Below are positions 36,354 to 44,999 of a DNA stretch of 64,000 bases, one piece after another (the stretch's first letter is position 1; every line of letters starts with the position of its first letter). Both the position numbers and the translations under genes were made by a program. The notes beneath the pieces are model-generated. The model was given only the letters and a program-made list of their open reading frames with translations, searched no databases and had not been told where the DNA came from. Origin of the DNA: Nitrincola sp048264025 (GTDB lineage: Bacteria; Pseudomonadota; Gammaproteobacteria; Pseudomonadales; Balneatricaceae); NCBI RefSeq assembly GCF_048264025.1, contig NZ_JBLXDN010000001.1:248001-312000 (forward strand), read 5' to 3'.

Positions 36354-37811
36354 TCAGAACTCCATCGGATAGATAGATTCAGCATAGCTAGCCAGATCCT
36401 CAAGTATCTGCTGTTCCTTTGAGGTTAGCTCACGCTCAGCAGCAATACGATTCAGCTCATCGAATAACCCCGTCATGGTCAGACAACCATCATTATCCGG
36501 CCCCAATAATTGCCGGCTACGGTACTCTTCCCATTGCTGCTGTTCATCATCAGTCAGACTGAAGGGAAAGTTACGCGCCTTATAGCGTAACAACAGTTCC
36601 GGTAAACGCTGATCCTGAAAAGGCAGCTTCAATCCAGCCAGCAGCTCCGGAGGCGTTTGACGTACCTCTTCCATCAGATGACGATCTGTATCGCTGAAAA
36701 ATCCGCCGCTATAGAGCATGTGATCCGGGTTCTTTTCCGGCTCAAATCCGGATTCAGCATAAACAGCCTGTAATTTCTCCTGCCACACAGTCCGGCTGTC
36801 ACGCAGCATAGCCAGGTGCTGGCGGCACAACTCACCGGAAATAGACAGTCGTTGTGCTTCATCCGGGCTAAGCATCGTTGCCGGTGCGAGTACCGGGCAA
36901 CGGTTAGCATGCACCAGCTTCAGCGCCACTCTGGGCGCATCAGCAGGCTGCTCATCATGACGGGTGTATAGACCTGCGTGGAGTTGCTCAACCGTGAGGT
37001 CGAGCAAGGGGGCCGGATTATGGCGCAGATCCCAGACAATCACGGCATTGCTGTTGATCGGATGCTGAGCCAGAGGAGCAATAGCTGCCAGGTTGCCCTG
37101 CTCTACCGGGTAGCGTGAAGAGACATGCAGCACTGGCTTCATCGATTGCGTATCCAGCATCTGCCGCACAGCTTGCTTGGAGCGCTGAGAATACACAAAC
37201 TCAAACAGTTTGGGTTGTTTCTCTTTAACTAACTTCGCTAGCGCTAGCGTCGCCCAGACATCTGACAGTGCATCATGCGCCTGCTCATGCGCCAGCCCGT
37301 TGGCACGACTTAGATCTTCAAGCCGCAAACTGGGTGCACCTGATTCATAGGTGGGCCAGACAATGCCTTCCGGACGTAGTGCCCGCGCCAGACGCAACAT
37401 ATCAATAATATCCCAGCGTGAGCAGCCATTCTGCCATTCACGTGCATAAGGATCAAAAAAGTTGCGATAGAGAGTATAGCGAGTCACTTCATCATCAAAA
37501 CGCAGACTGTTGTAGCCCACAGCACAGGTCCCGGGCTGGGATAGTTCGGCATGGATGCGACTGATAAATTCAGCTTCACAGACCCCTTCCACTGCCGCTT
37601 TTTGCGGCGTAATCCCGGTGATAAGGGACGCCATGGGGTGTGGCAGAAAATCATCGGCAGGCGCACAGTAAAGCACCAGCGGTTCGCCTATTACATTGAA
37701 GTCCATATCGGTGCGTACACCGGCAAATTGCATCGGCCGGTCGCGTTTGGGATCCGTGCCGGACGTTTCATAATCATGCCAAAAATAGGTACCCGCTTGT
37801 GCCTGCGCCAT
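36354..37811 (-). CDS. sbcB: Exodeoxyribonuclease I
   Basis: ExoI degrades single-stranded DNA 3' to 5' and acts in mismatch repair and recombination. This 485-residue protein has the DEDDh nuclease motifs: HDYETSGTDP (D13, E15), YNSLRFDDEVTRYTLYRN for motif II, and EQAHDALSDVWATL for motif III. The C-terminal SH3-like and helical domains follow (LYSGGFFSDTDRHLM, ELLLRYKARNFP). Length is as in E. coli (475 residues). Confidence 0.96.
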   Translation of the reverse strand: MAQAQAGTYFWHDYETSGTDPKRDRPMQFAGVRTDMDFNVIGEPLVLYCAPADDFLPHPMASLITGITPQKAAVEGVCEAEFISRIHAELSQPGTCAVGYNSLRFDDEVTRYTLYRNFFDPYAREWQNGCSRWDIIDMLRLARALRPEGIVWPTYESGAPSLRLEDLSRANGLAHEQAHDALSDVWATLALAKLVKEKQPKLFEFVYSQRSKQAVRQMLDTQSMKPVLHVSSRYPVEQGNLAAIAPLAQHPINSNAVIVWDLRHNPAPLLDLTVEQLHAGLYTRHDEQPADAPRVALKLVHANRCPVLAPATMLSPDEAQRLSISGELCRQHLAMLRDSRTVWQEKLQAVYAESGFEPEKNPDHMLYSGGFFSDTDRHLMEEVRQTPPELLAGLKLPFQDQRLPELLLRYKARNFPFSLTDDEQQQWEEYRSRQLLGPDNDGCLTMTGLFDELNRIAAERELTSKEQQILEDLASYAESIYPMEF

Positions 37812-37910
37812 CTCACCATCTCATGCTATAGTCGATTATCCGTAACATTCATACGGCTTTGCTATCGTGTTATGCTGAAGAGTATCAGTTAATAATCCGA
37901 GGATCATCCT

Positions 37911-38339
37911 ATGTTGCAGGATCAAACCAGCAGCGATCAACTCTGTCCGTGCCAATCAGGCAAACCTTTCAACTTTTGTTGCGCACCGGCCATTAACGGC
38001 AGCCGACCAGCAAAGTCGGCTGAGGCGTTAATGCGCTCACGTTATTCGGCTTTTTTTGTCGGTGCCGTTGACTATCTTATCGACTCCATGGCCCCGGAAA
38101 CCCGACGTGAAGAAGATCGTGAACTGCTGATCGAGCAGTCACAGATCACTAACTGGACTCAACTGATTATTCTCGAAACTCAGGCTGGCCAACCAGATGA
38201 TACCCAAGGCGAAGTTCGCTTTGAAGCCCATTTTGAAAGCCCTGATGGCAATGGGATACTCCGGGAAACCTCTCGTTTTCGACAGGAAAAAGGACACTGG
38301 TACTATGTTGATGGTGATCTGGAGCTCATCTCCACCTGA
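37911..38339 (+). CDS. YchJ family (UPF0225) SEC-C motif protein
   Basis: The 142-residue protein has a SEC-C zinc motif at the N-terminus (CPCQSGKPFNFCC, residues 12-24) and the YchJ core (PAKSAEALMRSRYSAF, ETSRFRQEKGHWYYVDGD). SEC-C motifs bind zinc, and in SecA they contact SecB; the role of YchJ is unknown. The gene is divergent from sbcB. Confidence 0.9.
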   Translation: MLQDQTSSDQLCPCQSGKPFNFCCAPAINGSRPAKSAEALMRSRYSAFFVGAVDYLIDSMAPETRREEDRELLIEQSQITNWTQLIILETQAGQPDDTQGEVRFEAHFESPDGNGILRETSRFRQEKGHWYYVDGDLELIST

Positions 38340-38405
38340 GACTTTTTTCTGGTTAAGAACTTTACAGTCTGGCCGATAACCTCGAAATAGACTGAGGTTA
38401 CCGCC

Positions 38406-39575
38406 ATGCGTATTGAGTCATCTTCTTTACACTTAACATCATCACACCAGGCGCTTAGCCGTTATCAGCGCAGTGAACAGTTGCAAGCCAGCCTCCCGGA
38501 CCGCTCTGGGCAAATGTCCCTGGTGAACTACAGTCATCAACAGAGTACTGAAAGCACCCAACTCATGACCTATACCGAGCTGCGTAGCCAGGCTGGAAAA
38601 CCCGCACTGGCCGCCGAGGCAGAACGCTTGTCAGAACAAGTCACCGCAGCGAATGAACGTAACCAGGCGGCAGCAAATGAAGCTTCAGCAGGAATTAACC
38701 CAAGTGACGAAGATGATAATTTTCTGCAGCTCACGCCAGAAGATCGACTACGTATCTCATTAATTCAGTCGTTGCTGCGCAGCCTTACTGGCAAGGAAAT
38801 TGATTTTTCCATTACCGATCTGCGTCAGCCAAAACAGCAACACGCCGAAGCCTTAGCAATACAACCCAATGCAACAGCCACACAAGCTCCTGAAGCGCCG
38901 ACACAAGCCAGTCTGGACTACCAGGTATCAGAAACTTTTTACCAACACGAGCATACTGCTTTTCAGGCTACTGGGCAGGTCACCACCGCGGATGGCCAAC
39001 AGATTCAGATCGATATCACTCTGAACATGAGCCGTGAGTTACTCCAGCACCAAGAATTTTCACTGCAACTGCGGGGCGCTTTGAAAGACCCCCTGGTCAT
39101 CAGCTTTGATGGCAAAGCGGCTGAACTCAGCCAGGAGCGCTTTGAGTTTGACTTGACTCTAGATGGTCAGCCAGACCTAATTCCACAACTGGCGGGTAAT
39201 GCGGCCTTTCTAGCCCTGGATCGTAATGGTGACGGTCGCATCAATGATGGCAGTGAGCTGTTTGGTGCATCAACCGGCGATGGCTTTGCTGAACTGGCAG
39301 CGCATGATGACGACGGCAATGGCTGGATCGATGAAAATGATGCCGTTTTTGAACATCTGCAACTCTGGCTAAAACCTGGTGAAGGAAACAGCCAGCAACT
39401 GATCAGCCTGAAAGAGGCCGGTATAGGTGCAATCTATCTGGGTAATGCAAACACGCCTTTTACGCTGAACAGCTCGCTGGACGAAGAGCGTCTGGGGGTG
39501 ATCCGCTCCAGCGGCATCTACTTATCAGAGCAAGGAAAAGCGGGCTTGATCCAGCATGTTGACCTGAGCGTTTAA
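38406..39575 (+). CDS. EF-hand-like calcium-binding protein of unknown function
   Basis: The 389-residue product has no signal peptide or membrane helix. Its N-terminal 150 residues are Gln/Ser-rich. The C-terminal part has two calcium-loop-like motifs, LDRNGDGRINDGSE (about 270-283) and DDDGNGWIDENDA (about 298-310), joined by a SELFGASTGDGF segment. The same arrangement occurs in haemolysin-type and VCBS-associated proteins. Function is unknown. It follows the YchJ-family gene by 66 bases in the same direction. Confidence 0.7.
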   Translation: MRIESSSLHLTSSHQALSRYQRSEQLQASLPDRSGQMSLVNYSHQQSTESTQLMTYTELRSQAGKPALAAEAERLSEQVTAANERNQAAANEASAGINPSDEDDNFLQLTPEDRLRISLIQSLLRSLTGKEIDFSITDLRQPKQQHAEALAIQPNATATQAPEAPTQASLDYQVSETFYQHEHTAFQATGQVTTADGQQIQIDITLNMSRELLQHQEFSLQLRGALKDPLVISFDGKAAELSQERFEFDLTLDGQPDLIPQLAGNAAFLALDRNGDGRINDGSELFGASTGDGFAELAAHDDDGNGWIDENDAVFEHLQLWLKPGEGNSQQLISLKEAGIGAIYLGNANTPFTLNSSLDEERLGVIRSSGIYLSEQGKAGLIQHVDLSV

Positions 39576-39674
39576 AAAACTATTTCGTGTTACGCTGCAA
39601 TCAAGGCTTTTATTGCGACACCTGGCACCGGTAGAATAGTCCACCTTAGCATTAGCTTGGCATACTTAAGGATT

Positions 39675-39693
39675 ACCGGATTCAACGTCCGGT
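39675..39693 (+). promoter_or_regulatory. Hairpin just upstream of the DUF349 gene
   Basis: ACCGGA (39675-39680) pairs perfectly with TCCGGT (39688-39693), ending 11 bases before the start codon. It could affect translation initiation. The rest of the 130-base gap shows no clear element. Confidence 0.35.
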
Positions 39694-39704
39694 TACGGTG
39701 ATTG

Positions 39705-42107
39705 ATGTTTGTAGACCTGTTAAAACCTAGATGGCGTCATCCGAGTGCTGCTGTACGCAGTATCGCGGCAACAAAACTCAACCCCAACAAGAAATCAGAT
39801 GCCGGAAAACTCAGGCAGCTTGCCTACCACGATCCTGATCCCAAGGTCAGGACCGTAGCAATAACACGCCTGACAGACCAGCAGTTGCTAATCCATCTGC
39901 TTGAACAAAATAACGATATGGCACTTGCCGAAATGGCAGCCTCCAGGTTGATTGTCCTATCAGAACAGGGACTTATAAATTCCAACCAGTTTGACTCTAT
40001 ACAGAATGAAACAGCACTCAGCCTGTTGATCTGTCACAGCCAGAATGAACGTTTACACTTTGCTCTGCTCCCACGCATCCAGGATGAGCAATTATTGGCT
40101 GACATTGCCATGCAGGCGCCACTCACAGGCACTCGTCAATTGGCTGCAACGCGGTTAAATGATACAGACTGCCTGGAAAAAGTACGTCACTTTGCCAAGG
40201 ATCATGACAAGGTGGTGTATCGCATCACCCGTGATGCACAAAAGCGTATACAGCAGCGTCATGCGGAGCAGCAGGCGATTCTACAGCAGCGCCACAAGCT
40301 GCTGGATAACTTACATACCTTAGTCAACGGCAGCGACAAGCAACATTTCAGTGCGCGCATTCAAGCCCTAAAAAATCAGTGGAATGAACTGGCGAGCGAT
40401 AAACACCCGGATATGGCTGAAACTTATCAGCATCTGCTTCAACAAGCGCAAGCCATCCTACAACAGCAGGAGGCTGAACAGGCCGCTATTGTTGAAGCGG
40501 AGGCTATCCGGGCTAAGGCTGTTAAACAGCTAGTGTTATGCCGGGACTTACTCACTGAACTGTTACAACAGCTAAGCCAAAACTCGCTTGATCAAGACAA
40601 TCCCATACACGCCCTGACCAGACTGGATAACGAAAGCCAACGCCTGCTGGCAGATCACGCGGAGCAGCTAACACAAGCTGAACGCCAAGAGGCCGACAAG
40701 CTGGTCACAATCATCAATGCTTGTCATGAACTGCAACAACAGAGCACGCATTTTCGCAGTCTAATGGAGCAAGCCAACTCAGCCAACGACCTGAATGCGC
40801 TGCAGACCAGTCAACAGGCTATCAAGCAGGCACTAAAACTGCATCCCTGGCCACCGACCCTGCAAACAGCACTGGATCTCAAAGCGCTGACAGCTACCGG
40901 CCAACAGACTGAAAAACGCCTAAAGCAATTAAAACAGCAGGATAAGGCGGTACTGGCAGAGATAGAAGAGCAGTTGAACTTGCTGGATAGCCATATCAAA
41001 CAGGGCGAAACCCTGAAAGCACAGGAAAAACTTGAAAGCCTTAACAAGTCGATTAAAAATGCACAACTAACTGAACCGCTGCAACAGCAACTTCGCCACC
41101 TCACAGCCCAAGTCAATGAGGTGACGGAGTGGCAACAGTTCGCGACTATTTCCAAGAAAGAACAACTGTGTATAGCCATGGAAGCACTGATTGACAGCCC
41201 CTTGGCTCCGGTGGCTCTGGCCGAGCAAATACGTGAATTACAACAGCAATGGAAGCAGTTAGATCAGCAATCGCCGGCCCCCGTCAAGCAGCTTTGGGAA
41301 CGGTTTCATTCAGCGTCACGCCAGGCCTACCAGCCTTGTGATGTTTACTACAAGGAACGTAGTCAATTGCGTGCCTGGAATCTGTCACAGCGCGAATTAA
41401 TTTGCCAACACCTGGAAACCTACTTCAGTGCGCTAGACTGGTCACAGCCCGATTGGAGAGCACTGGAACAGATACTCAAAAGTGCCAAGCAAGAGTGGCG
41501 TGAGTTTTCACCGGTCGACCGAGCACCGGGAAAATTGTTACAAACACGCTTTCAGCAGTTGATAGACCAGGCCGAACAGGCACTACAAGCACACCGTAGC
41601 GATTGCGCGGCACAAAAACAGGCCCTGGTTGACCAAGCACAGCAATTGACTCAAGCAGAGGATGTCATAGCCGCAGCAGAAGGAATCAAAGCCCTGCAGC
41701 AGGCCTGGAAAGCCATTGACAGTACAGCGAAGCATAAAGAGCGCAAACTTTGGGAAGCCTTTCGCAATCATGGCGACCAGGTTTTTGCCCAACTCAGGAC
41801 TCAACTGCAGGCCAGCAAGGTGGACTCAGTCAACCCCTCCTCTGCGGATGAGGATCGGCATACAGACGCCCGATTGTTGTGCATACGTCTGGAAATACTG
41901 TTTAATCAGCCCAGCCCAGAAAGTGATCAATACCTAAGAATGGAATATCAGATGGAACGCTTGCAGGAAGCACTGGAACCCTGCTCAGAGAGTGAACGCA
42001 AAGTAGCGGTTCAACAGGTTATTGATGAATGGCAGGAAGCCGGTTTTGCTGATGAGTTTGAAGCCTTACAACAGCGCTTCAACAGTTTACTGGCACACAA
42101 GGAGTAA
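39705..42107 (+). CDS. DUF349-repeat cytoplasmic protein
   Basis: This 800-residue, mostly helical protein is rich in Gln, Leu and Ala. An N-terminal HEAT-like segment (KLRQLAYHDPDPKVRTVAITRL) precedes coiled coils and DUF349-type repeats (WKQLDQQSPAPVKQLWERFHSA; WREFSPVDRAPGKLLQTRFQQL; WKAIDSTAKHKERKLWEAFRNH). Function is unknown; no membrane segment is seen. ATG 39705 is preferred over TTG 39702. The gene ends next to an 11-of-12 hairpin. Confidence 0.85.
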   Translation: MFVDLLKPRWRHPSAAVRSIAATKLNPNKKSDAGKLRQLAYHDPDPKVRTVAITRLTDQQLLIHLLEQNNDMALAEMAASRLIVLSEQGLINSNQFDSIQNETALSLLICHSQNERLHFALLPRIQDEQLLADIAMQAPLTGTRQLAATRLNDTDCLEKVRHFAKDHDKVVYRITRDAQKRIQQRHAEQQAILQQRHKLLDNLHTLVNGSDKQHFSARIQALKNQWNELASDKHPDMAETYQHLLQQAQAILQQQEAEQAAIVEAEAIRAKAVKQLVLCRDLLTELLQQLSQNSLDQDNPIHALTRLDNESQRLLADHAEQLTQAERQEADKLVTIINACHELQQQSTHFRSLMEQANSANDLNALQTSQQAIKQALKLHPWPPTLQTALDLKALTATGQQTEKRLKQLKQQDKAVLAEIEEQLNLLDSHIKQGETLKAQEKLESLNKSIKNAQLTEPLQQQLRHLTAQVNEVTEWQQFATISKKEQLCIAMEALIDSPLAPVALAEQIRELQQQWKQLDQQSPAPVKQLWERFHSASRQAYQPCDVYYKERSQLRAWNLSQRELICQHLETYFSALDWSQPDWRALEQILKSAKQEWREFSPVDRAPGKLLQTRFQQLIDQAEQALQAHRSDCAAQKQALVDQAQQLTQAEDVIAAAEGIKALQQAWKAIDSTAKHKERKLWEAFRNHGDQVFAQLRTQLQASKVDSVNPSSADEDRHTDARLLCIRLEILFNQPSPESDQYLRMEYQMERLQEALEPCSESERKVAVQQVIDEWQEAGFADEFEALQQRFNSLLAHKE

Positions 42108-42129
42108 GCCCCGAATACGGGACTTACTC
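42102..42129. terminator. Hairpin at the end of the DUF349 gene
   Basis: GAGTAAGCCCCG (42102-42113) pairs with CGGGACTTACTC (42118-42129) with one mismatch and a 4-base loop, between converging genes and overlapping the stop codon. There is no T-run, so termination is uncertain. Confidence 0.45.
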
Positions 42130-42150
42130 AGAGCAGATCAGCCAAGCCAA

Positions 42151-42900
42151 TCAACTCATGTGCAGACCGCCGTTAATCGACAGGTCGGAGCCAGTGATAT
42201 AACCGGAGTTTTCATCCGCCAGAAAAGCGATGGCACGGCCAATTTCTTCTGGATTACCAAAACGCCCAACAGGGATGGTTGAACAGATTTTCGCCTGGAT
42301 ATCTTCCGATATTTTCGCCACCATCGGCGTCATAATATAGCCGGGTGATAGGGTATTCACAGTGACACCTTTCGCAGCAACTTCTTGTGCCAGCGCCTTG
42401 GTAAAACCATGGATACCGGCTTTGGCCGCTGAATAGTTACACTGACCAAACTGCCCCTTCTGCGCATTGACTGAAGAGATATTGATAATGCGACCGAAGC
42501 CTTTTTCCAGCATCGGATTAATCACCAGACGGGTCATATGGAACATGCTGTCCAGGTTAGCTGACAGTACTTCATTCCATTGTTCCCAGCTCATTTTTTT
42601 GAACATACCATCGCGCGTGATACCGGCATTATTGACCAGAATATCGATGCTGCCACCGGTCAGTTCCTCTACGGTTTTGATGCAATCAGCACAAGAGGCA
42701 GAGTTGGTTACATCGCCGTAGGCAACATCTATTTCATAGCCATCGCGACGCTGATCTTCCTGCCAGGCTTTAGCCTTATCGTGATTACCACCGCTGTTAT
42801 AACCCGCCACTACACGAAATCCTGCATCTGCCAGTGCTCGACAAATCCAGGTTCCCAAACCACCTGTTCCACCTGTAACCAAAGCAACTTTTTTTGTCAT
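42151..42900 (-). CDS. phaB: Acetoacetyl-CoA reductase (NADPH)
   Basis: PhaB reduces acetoacetyl-CoA to (R)-3-hydroxybutyryl-CoA for polyhydroxybutyrate synthesis. The 249-residue SDR protein has the cofactor motif TGGTGGLG at 9-16, NNAGITRD, catalytic Ser in NISSVNAQKGQFGQ and YSAAK. The NAQKGQFGQ.NYS.AKAG block is typical of PhaB rather than FabG. No phaA or phaC lies in the window. A close FabG paralogue cannot be fully excluded. Confidence 0.9.
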   Translation of the reverse strand: MTKKVALVTGGTGGLGTWICRALADAGFRVVAGYNSGGNHDKAKAWQEDQRRDGYEIDVAYGDVTNSASCADCIKTVEELTGGSIDILVNNAGITRDGMFKKMSWEQWNEVLSANLDSMFHMTRLVINPMLEKGFGRIINISSVNAQKGQFGQCNYSAAKAGIHGFTKALAQEVAAKGVTVNTLSPGYIMTPMVAKISEDIQAKICSTIPVGRFGNPEEIGRAIAFLADENSGYITGSDLSINGGLHMS

Positions 42901-43226
42901 AGTTCACATCCCATTTACACTGTCGGTTTTATTGTTATTGCCGGTCATGGCATAGCATGAAGCATTGCACTTCATGGCGAAGACCAGCAACTCAATCTTT
43001 TGCAAGCCTTTCTCCTTAAGCATAGTCGTTCAATCATGACGGGACTAGCCTATACAGTGAAAAAATACGGTTATTCATCCACTCTAGACATAGGTCTAAG
43101 TTTGGCTCAGATTGATTGACTCGCATTTAACAAGCCCCTAACCTTATTGACTATACGGCAAAATTGGTCATACCAATTTACCTAAACAAGTATAAATAAA
43201 CAATTAATCAAATTAGAGAAGGCTTT
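42901..43226. other. Divergent phaB-lldP intergenic region
   Basis: This AT-rich stretch of 326 bases carries the lldP control region near its right end (operator listed separately) and presumably the phaB promoter on the left. TTGACT at 43147-43152 is a good -35 for lldP; the matching -10 would be TACCAA at 43171-43176, which is weak. No reading frame is worth reporting. Confidence 0.5.
43161..43179. promoter_or_regulatory. Predicted LldR (GntR-family) operator upstream of lldP
   Basis: AAATTGGT-CAT-ACCAATTT is a perfect 8-bp inverted repeat with a 3-base centre. It matches the TTGGT-N3-ACCAA type recognised by LldR and related FadR-subfamily regulators of lactate genes. It lies 47 bases before the lldP ATG and covers the expected -10 region, so a repressor bound here would block transcription until lactate is present. 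No lldR gene lies in this window. Confidence 0.65.
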
Positions 43227-44927
43227 ATGAACTCCACTCTACTCTCTTTACTGGCATTTGCGCCGCTGGTACTGGCAGCGATCCTGCTGGTCGGACTGCA
43301 CTGGCCGGCCAGACGTGCCATGCCTGTGGTCTTTATCGTTACGGCAGCAATTGCCCTAACGGCCTGGGAAATGACGTTTAACCGTGTACTGGCTTCAACG
43401 CTGCAAGGCTTGATTCTTACTGGTGCCATACTGTGGATTATTTTTGGTGCGATATTGCTGCTGAATACCCTCAAGCATTCGGGTGCTATCACCGCGATTC
43501 GTGGTGGGTTTTCCAATATCAGCCCAGACCGTCGTGTACAGGTCATCATTGTAGCTTGGCTGTTTGGCTGCTTTATTGAAGGTGCCTCCGGTTTCGGTAC
43601 CCCCGCAGCCGTTGCCGCACCCTTGTTGGTTGCGTTGGGCTTCCCTGCATTGGGTGCGGTAATGGTAGGCATGATGATTCAGTCCACACCGGTGTCCTTC
43701 GGTGCTGTAGGTACGCCTATCGTTGTGGGTGTTACCGGTGGGCTGGATCGTGCTGGCATCACTGAAAGTTTGATTGCTCAGGGCTCCGACTGGGAAGCCT
43801 TTTATCACTTGATCACCTCCGAAGTCGCTATTGTGCATGCGCTGATCGGGGTATTCATGCCGCTGTTTATGGTGATGATGCTGACGCGCTTCTTCGGTCG
43901 CAACCGCTCATGGCGCGAAGGTCTGGCAATGACACCCTTTGCCCTGTTTGCCGGCATTGCGTTTGTTATCCCTTATGCCGCCGCGGGTGTATTCCTGGGG
44001 CCGGAATTCCCGTCCATGATTGGTGCACTGGTTGGCTTGTTGATCGTAGTGCCTGCAGCCAAAGCTGGTTTCCTGCTACCCAAAAAGAGCTGGGACTTTG
44101 CTGATGCCAGTGAGTGGCCGGTTGAATGGATGGGTAATATCGAGATTAAACTCGACAGTCTGACGGCCAAAGCCCCTATGTCAATAACACTGGCATGGGC
44201 CCCCTATCTGCTATTGGGTGCGTTACTGGTTTTATCCCGCGTCAATGCGGACGTGAAAGCCTTCTTCACTCAAAACCTGGTACTGGGATGGCAGAATATT
44301 CTTGGTGAAGCCGGTGTATCCGGCAGCATACAGTTCCTGTACTTGCCTGGCGGCATCATGATTTTGGTTGTACTGGCCACCTTTCTACTACATAGAATGC
44401 AGTTTGGTGAACTACGTGCAGCGGTGAGTGAATCGTCCAAAACCCTGCTGGGTGCGGGCTTTGTATTGCTGTTCACCATCCCGATGGTGCGTATTTTGAT
44501 CAACTCAGGTGTTAACCTGGCTGACCTGCCCTCCATGCCTCGTGCTATGGCCGAACTGGTAGCGGGCAGTGTGGGTGATGTATACCCCTTCTTCGCCGCC
44601 ACTGTGGGTGCGTTAGGGGCGTTCATCGCCGGTTCAAATACCGTATCCAACCTGATGATGGCACAGTTCCAGTTTGATACCGCCCAGTTAATCGGCGTTT
44701 CCAGTGCTATGCTGATCGCTGCACAAGCGGTTGGTGCTGCTGCCGGTAATATGATTGCCATCCACAACATCGTGGCTGCATCGGCCACTGTCGGCCTGCT
44801 GGGGCGTGAGGGTCAAACCATTCGTATGACTATCATTCCAACTGTCTACTATCTGGTGATGGCAGGTCTGATCACCTTGATTGCGCTGCATGTCGTGGGT
44901 ATTACTGATCCCTTAGTGGTGCAGTAA
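43227..44927 (+). CDS. lldP: L-lactate permease
   Basis: This 566-residue inner-membrane protein has about 12-14 helices and takes up L-lactate, and often D-lactate and glycolate, with protons. Family motifs include GCFIEGASGFGTPAAVAAPLL, VPYAA-like IPYAAAGVFLGPEFPS, and AFIAGSNTVSNLMMAQFQ near the C-terminus. The start has AGAAGG 6 bases upstream. The LldR-type palindrome in front supports lactate over glycolate (glcA). No lactate dehydrogenase genes are adjacent; a strong terminator ends the transcript. Confidence 0.95.
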   Translation: MNSTLLSLLAFAPLVLAAILLVGLHWPARRAMPVVFIVTAAIALTAWEMTFNRVLASTLQGLILTGAILWIIFGAILLLNTLKHSGAITAIRGGFSNISPDRRVQVIIVAWLFGCFIEGASGFGTPAAVAAPLLVALGFPALGAVMVGMMIQSTPVSFGAVGTPIVVGVTGGLDRAGITESLIAQGSDWEAFYHLITSEVAIVHALIGVFMPLFMVMMLTRFFGRNRSWREGLAMTPFALFAGIAFVIPYAAAGVFLGPEFPSMIGALVGLLIVVPAAKAGFLLPKKSWDFADASEWPVEWMGNIEIKLDSLTAKAPMSITLAWAPYLLLGALLVLSRVNADVKAFFTQNLVLGWQNILGEAGVSGSIQFLYLPGGIMILVVLATFLLHRMQFGELRAAVSESSKTLLGAGFVLLFTIPMVRILINSGVNLADLPSMPRAMAELVAGSVGDVYPFFAATVGALGAFIAGSNTVSNLMMAQFQFDTAQLIGVSSAMLIAAQAVGAAAGNMIAIHNIVAASATVGLLGREGQTIRMTIIPTVYYLVMAGLITLIALHVVGITDPLVVQ

Positions 44928-44935
44928 CACCAACT

Positions 44936-44967
44936 AAAAAGGGACCTCTATAGTGAGGTCCCTTTTT
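44936..44967. terminator. Rho-independent terminator, bidirectional, after lldP
   Basis: GGGACCTC (44941-44948) pairs with GAGGTCCC (44955-44962) around TATAGT and is followed by TTTTT. The AAAAA on the left gives the same layout on the other strand. It serves lldP and probably also the leftward gene ending at 45000. Confidence 0.92.
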
Positions 44968-44999
44968 GTTTGTGCCTTTTTGTGTGACCTATCAAAGCA

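Noticed and set aside
43910..44104. Overlapping frames within lldP and other strong genes
   Set aside because: They are frame shadows without ribosome sites or recognisable products.
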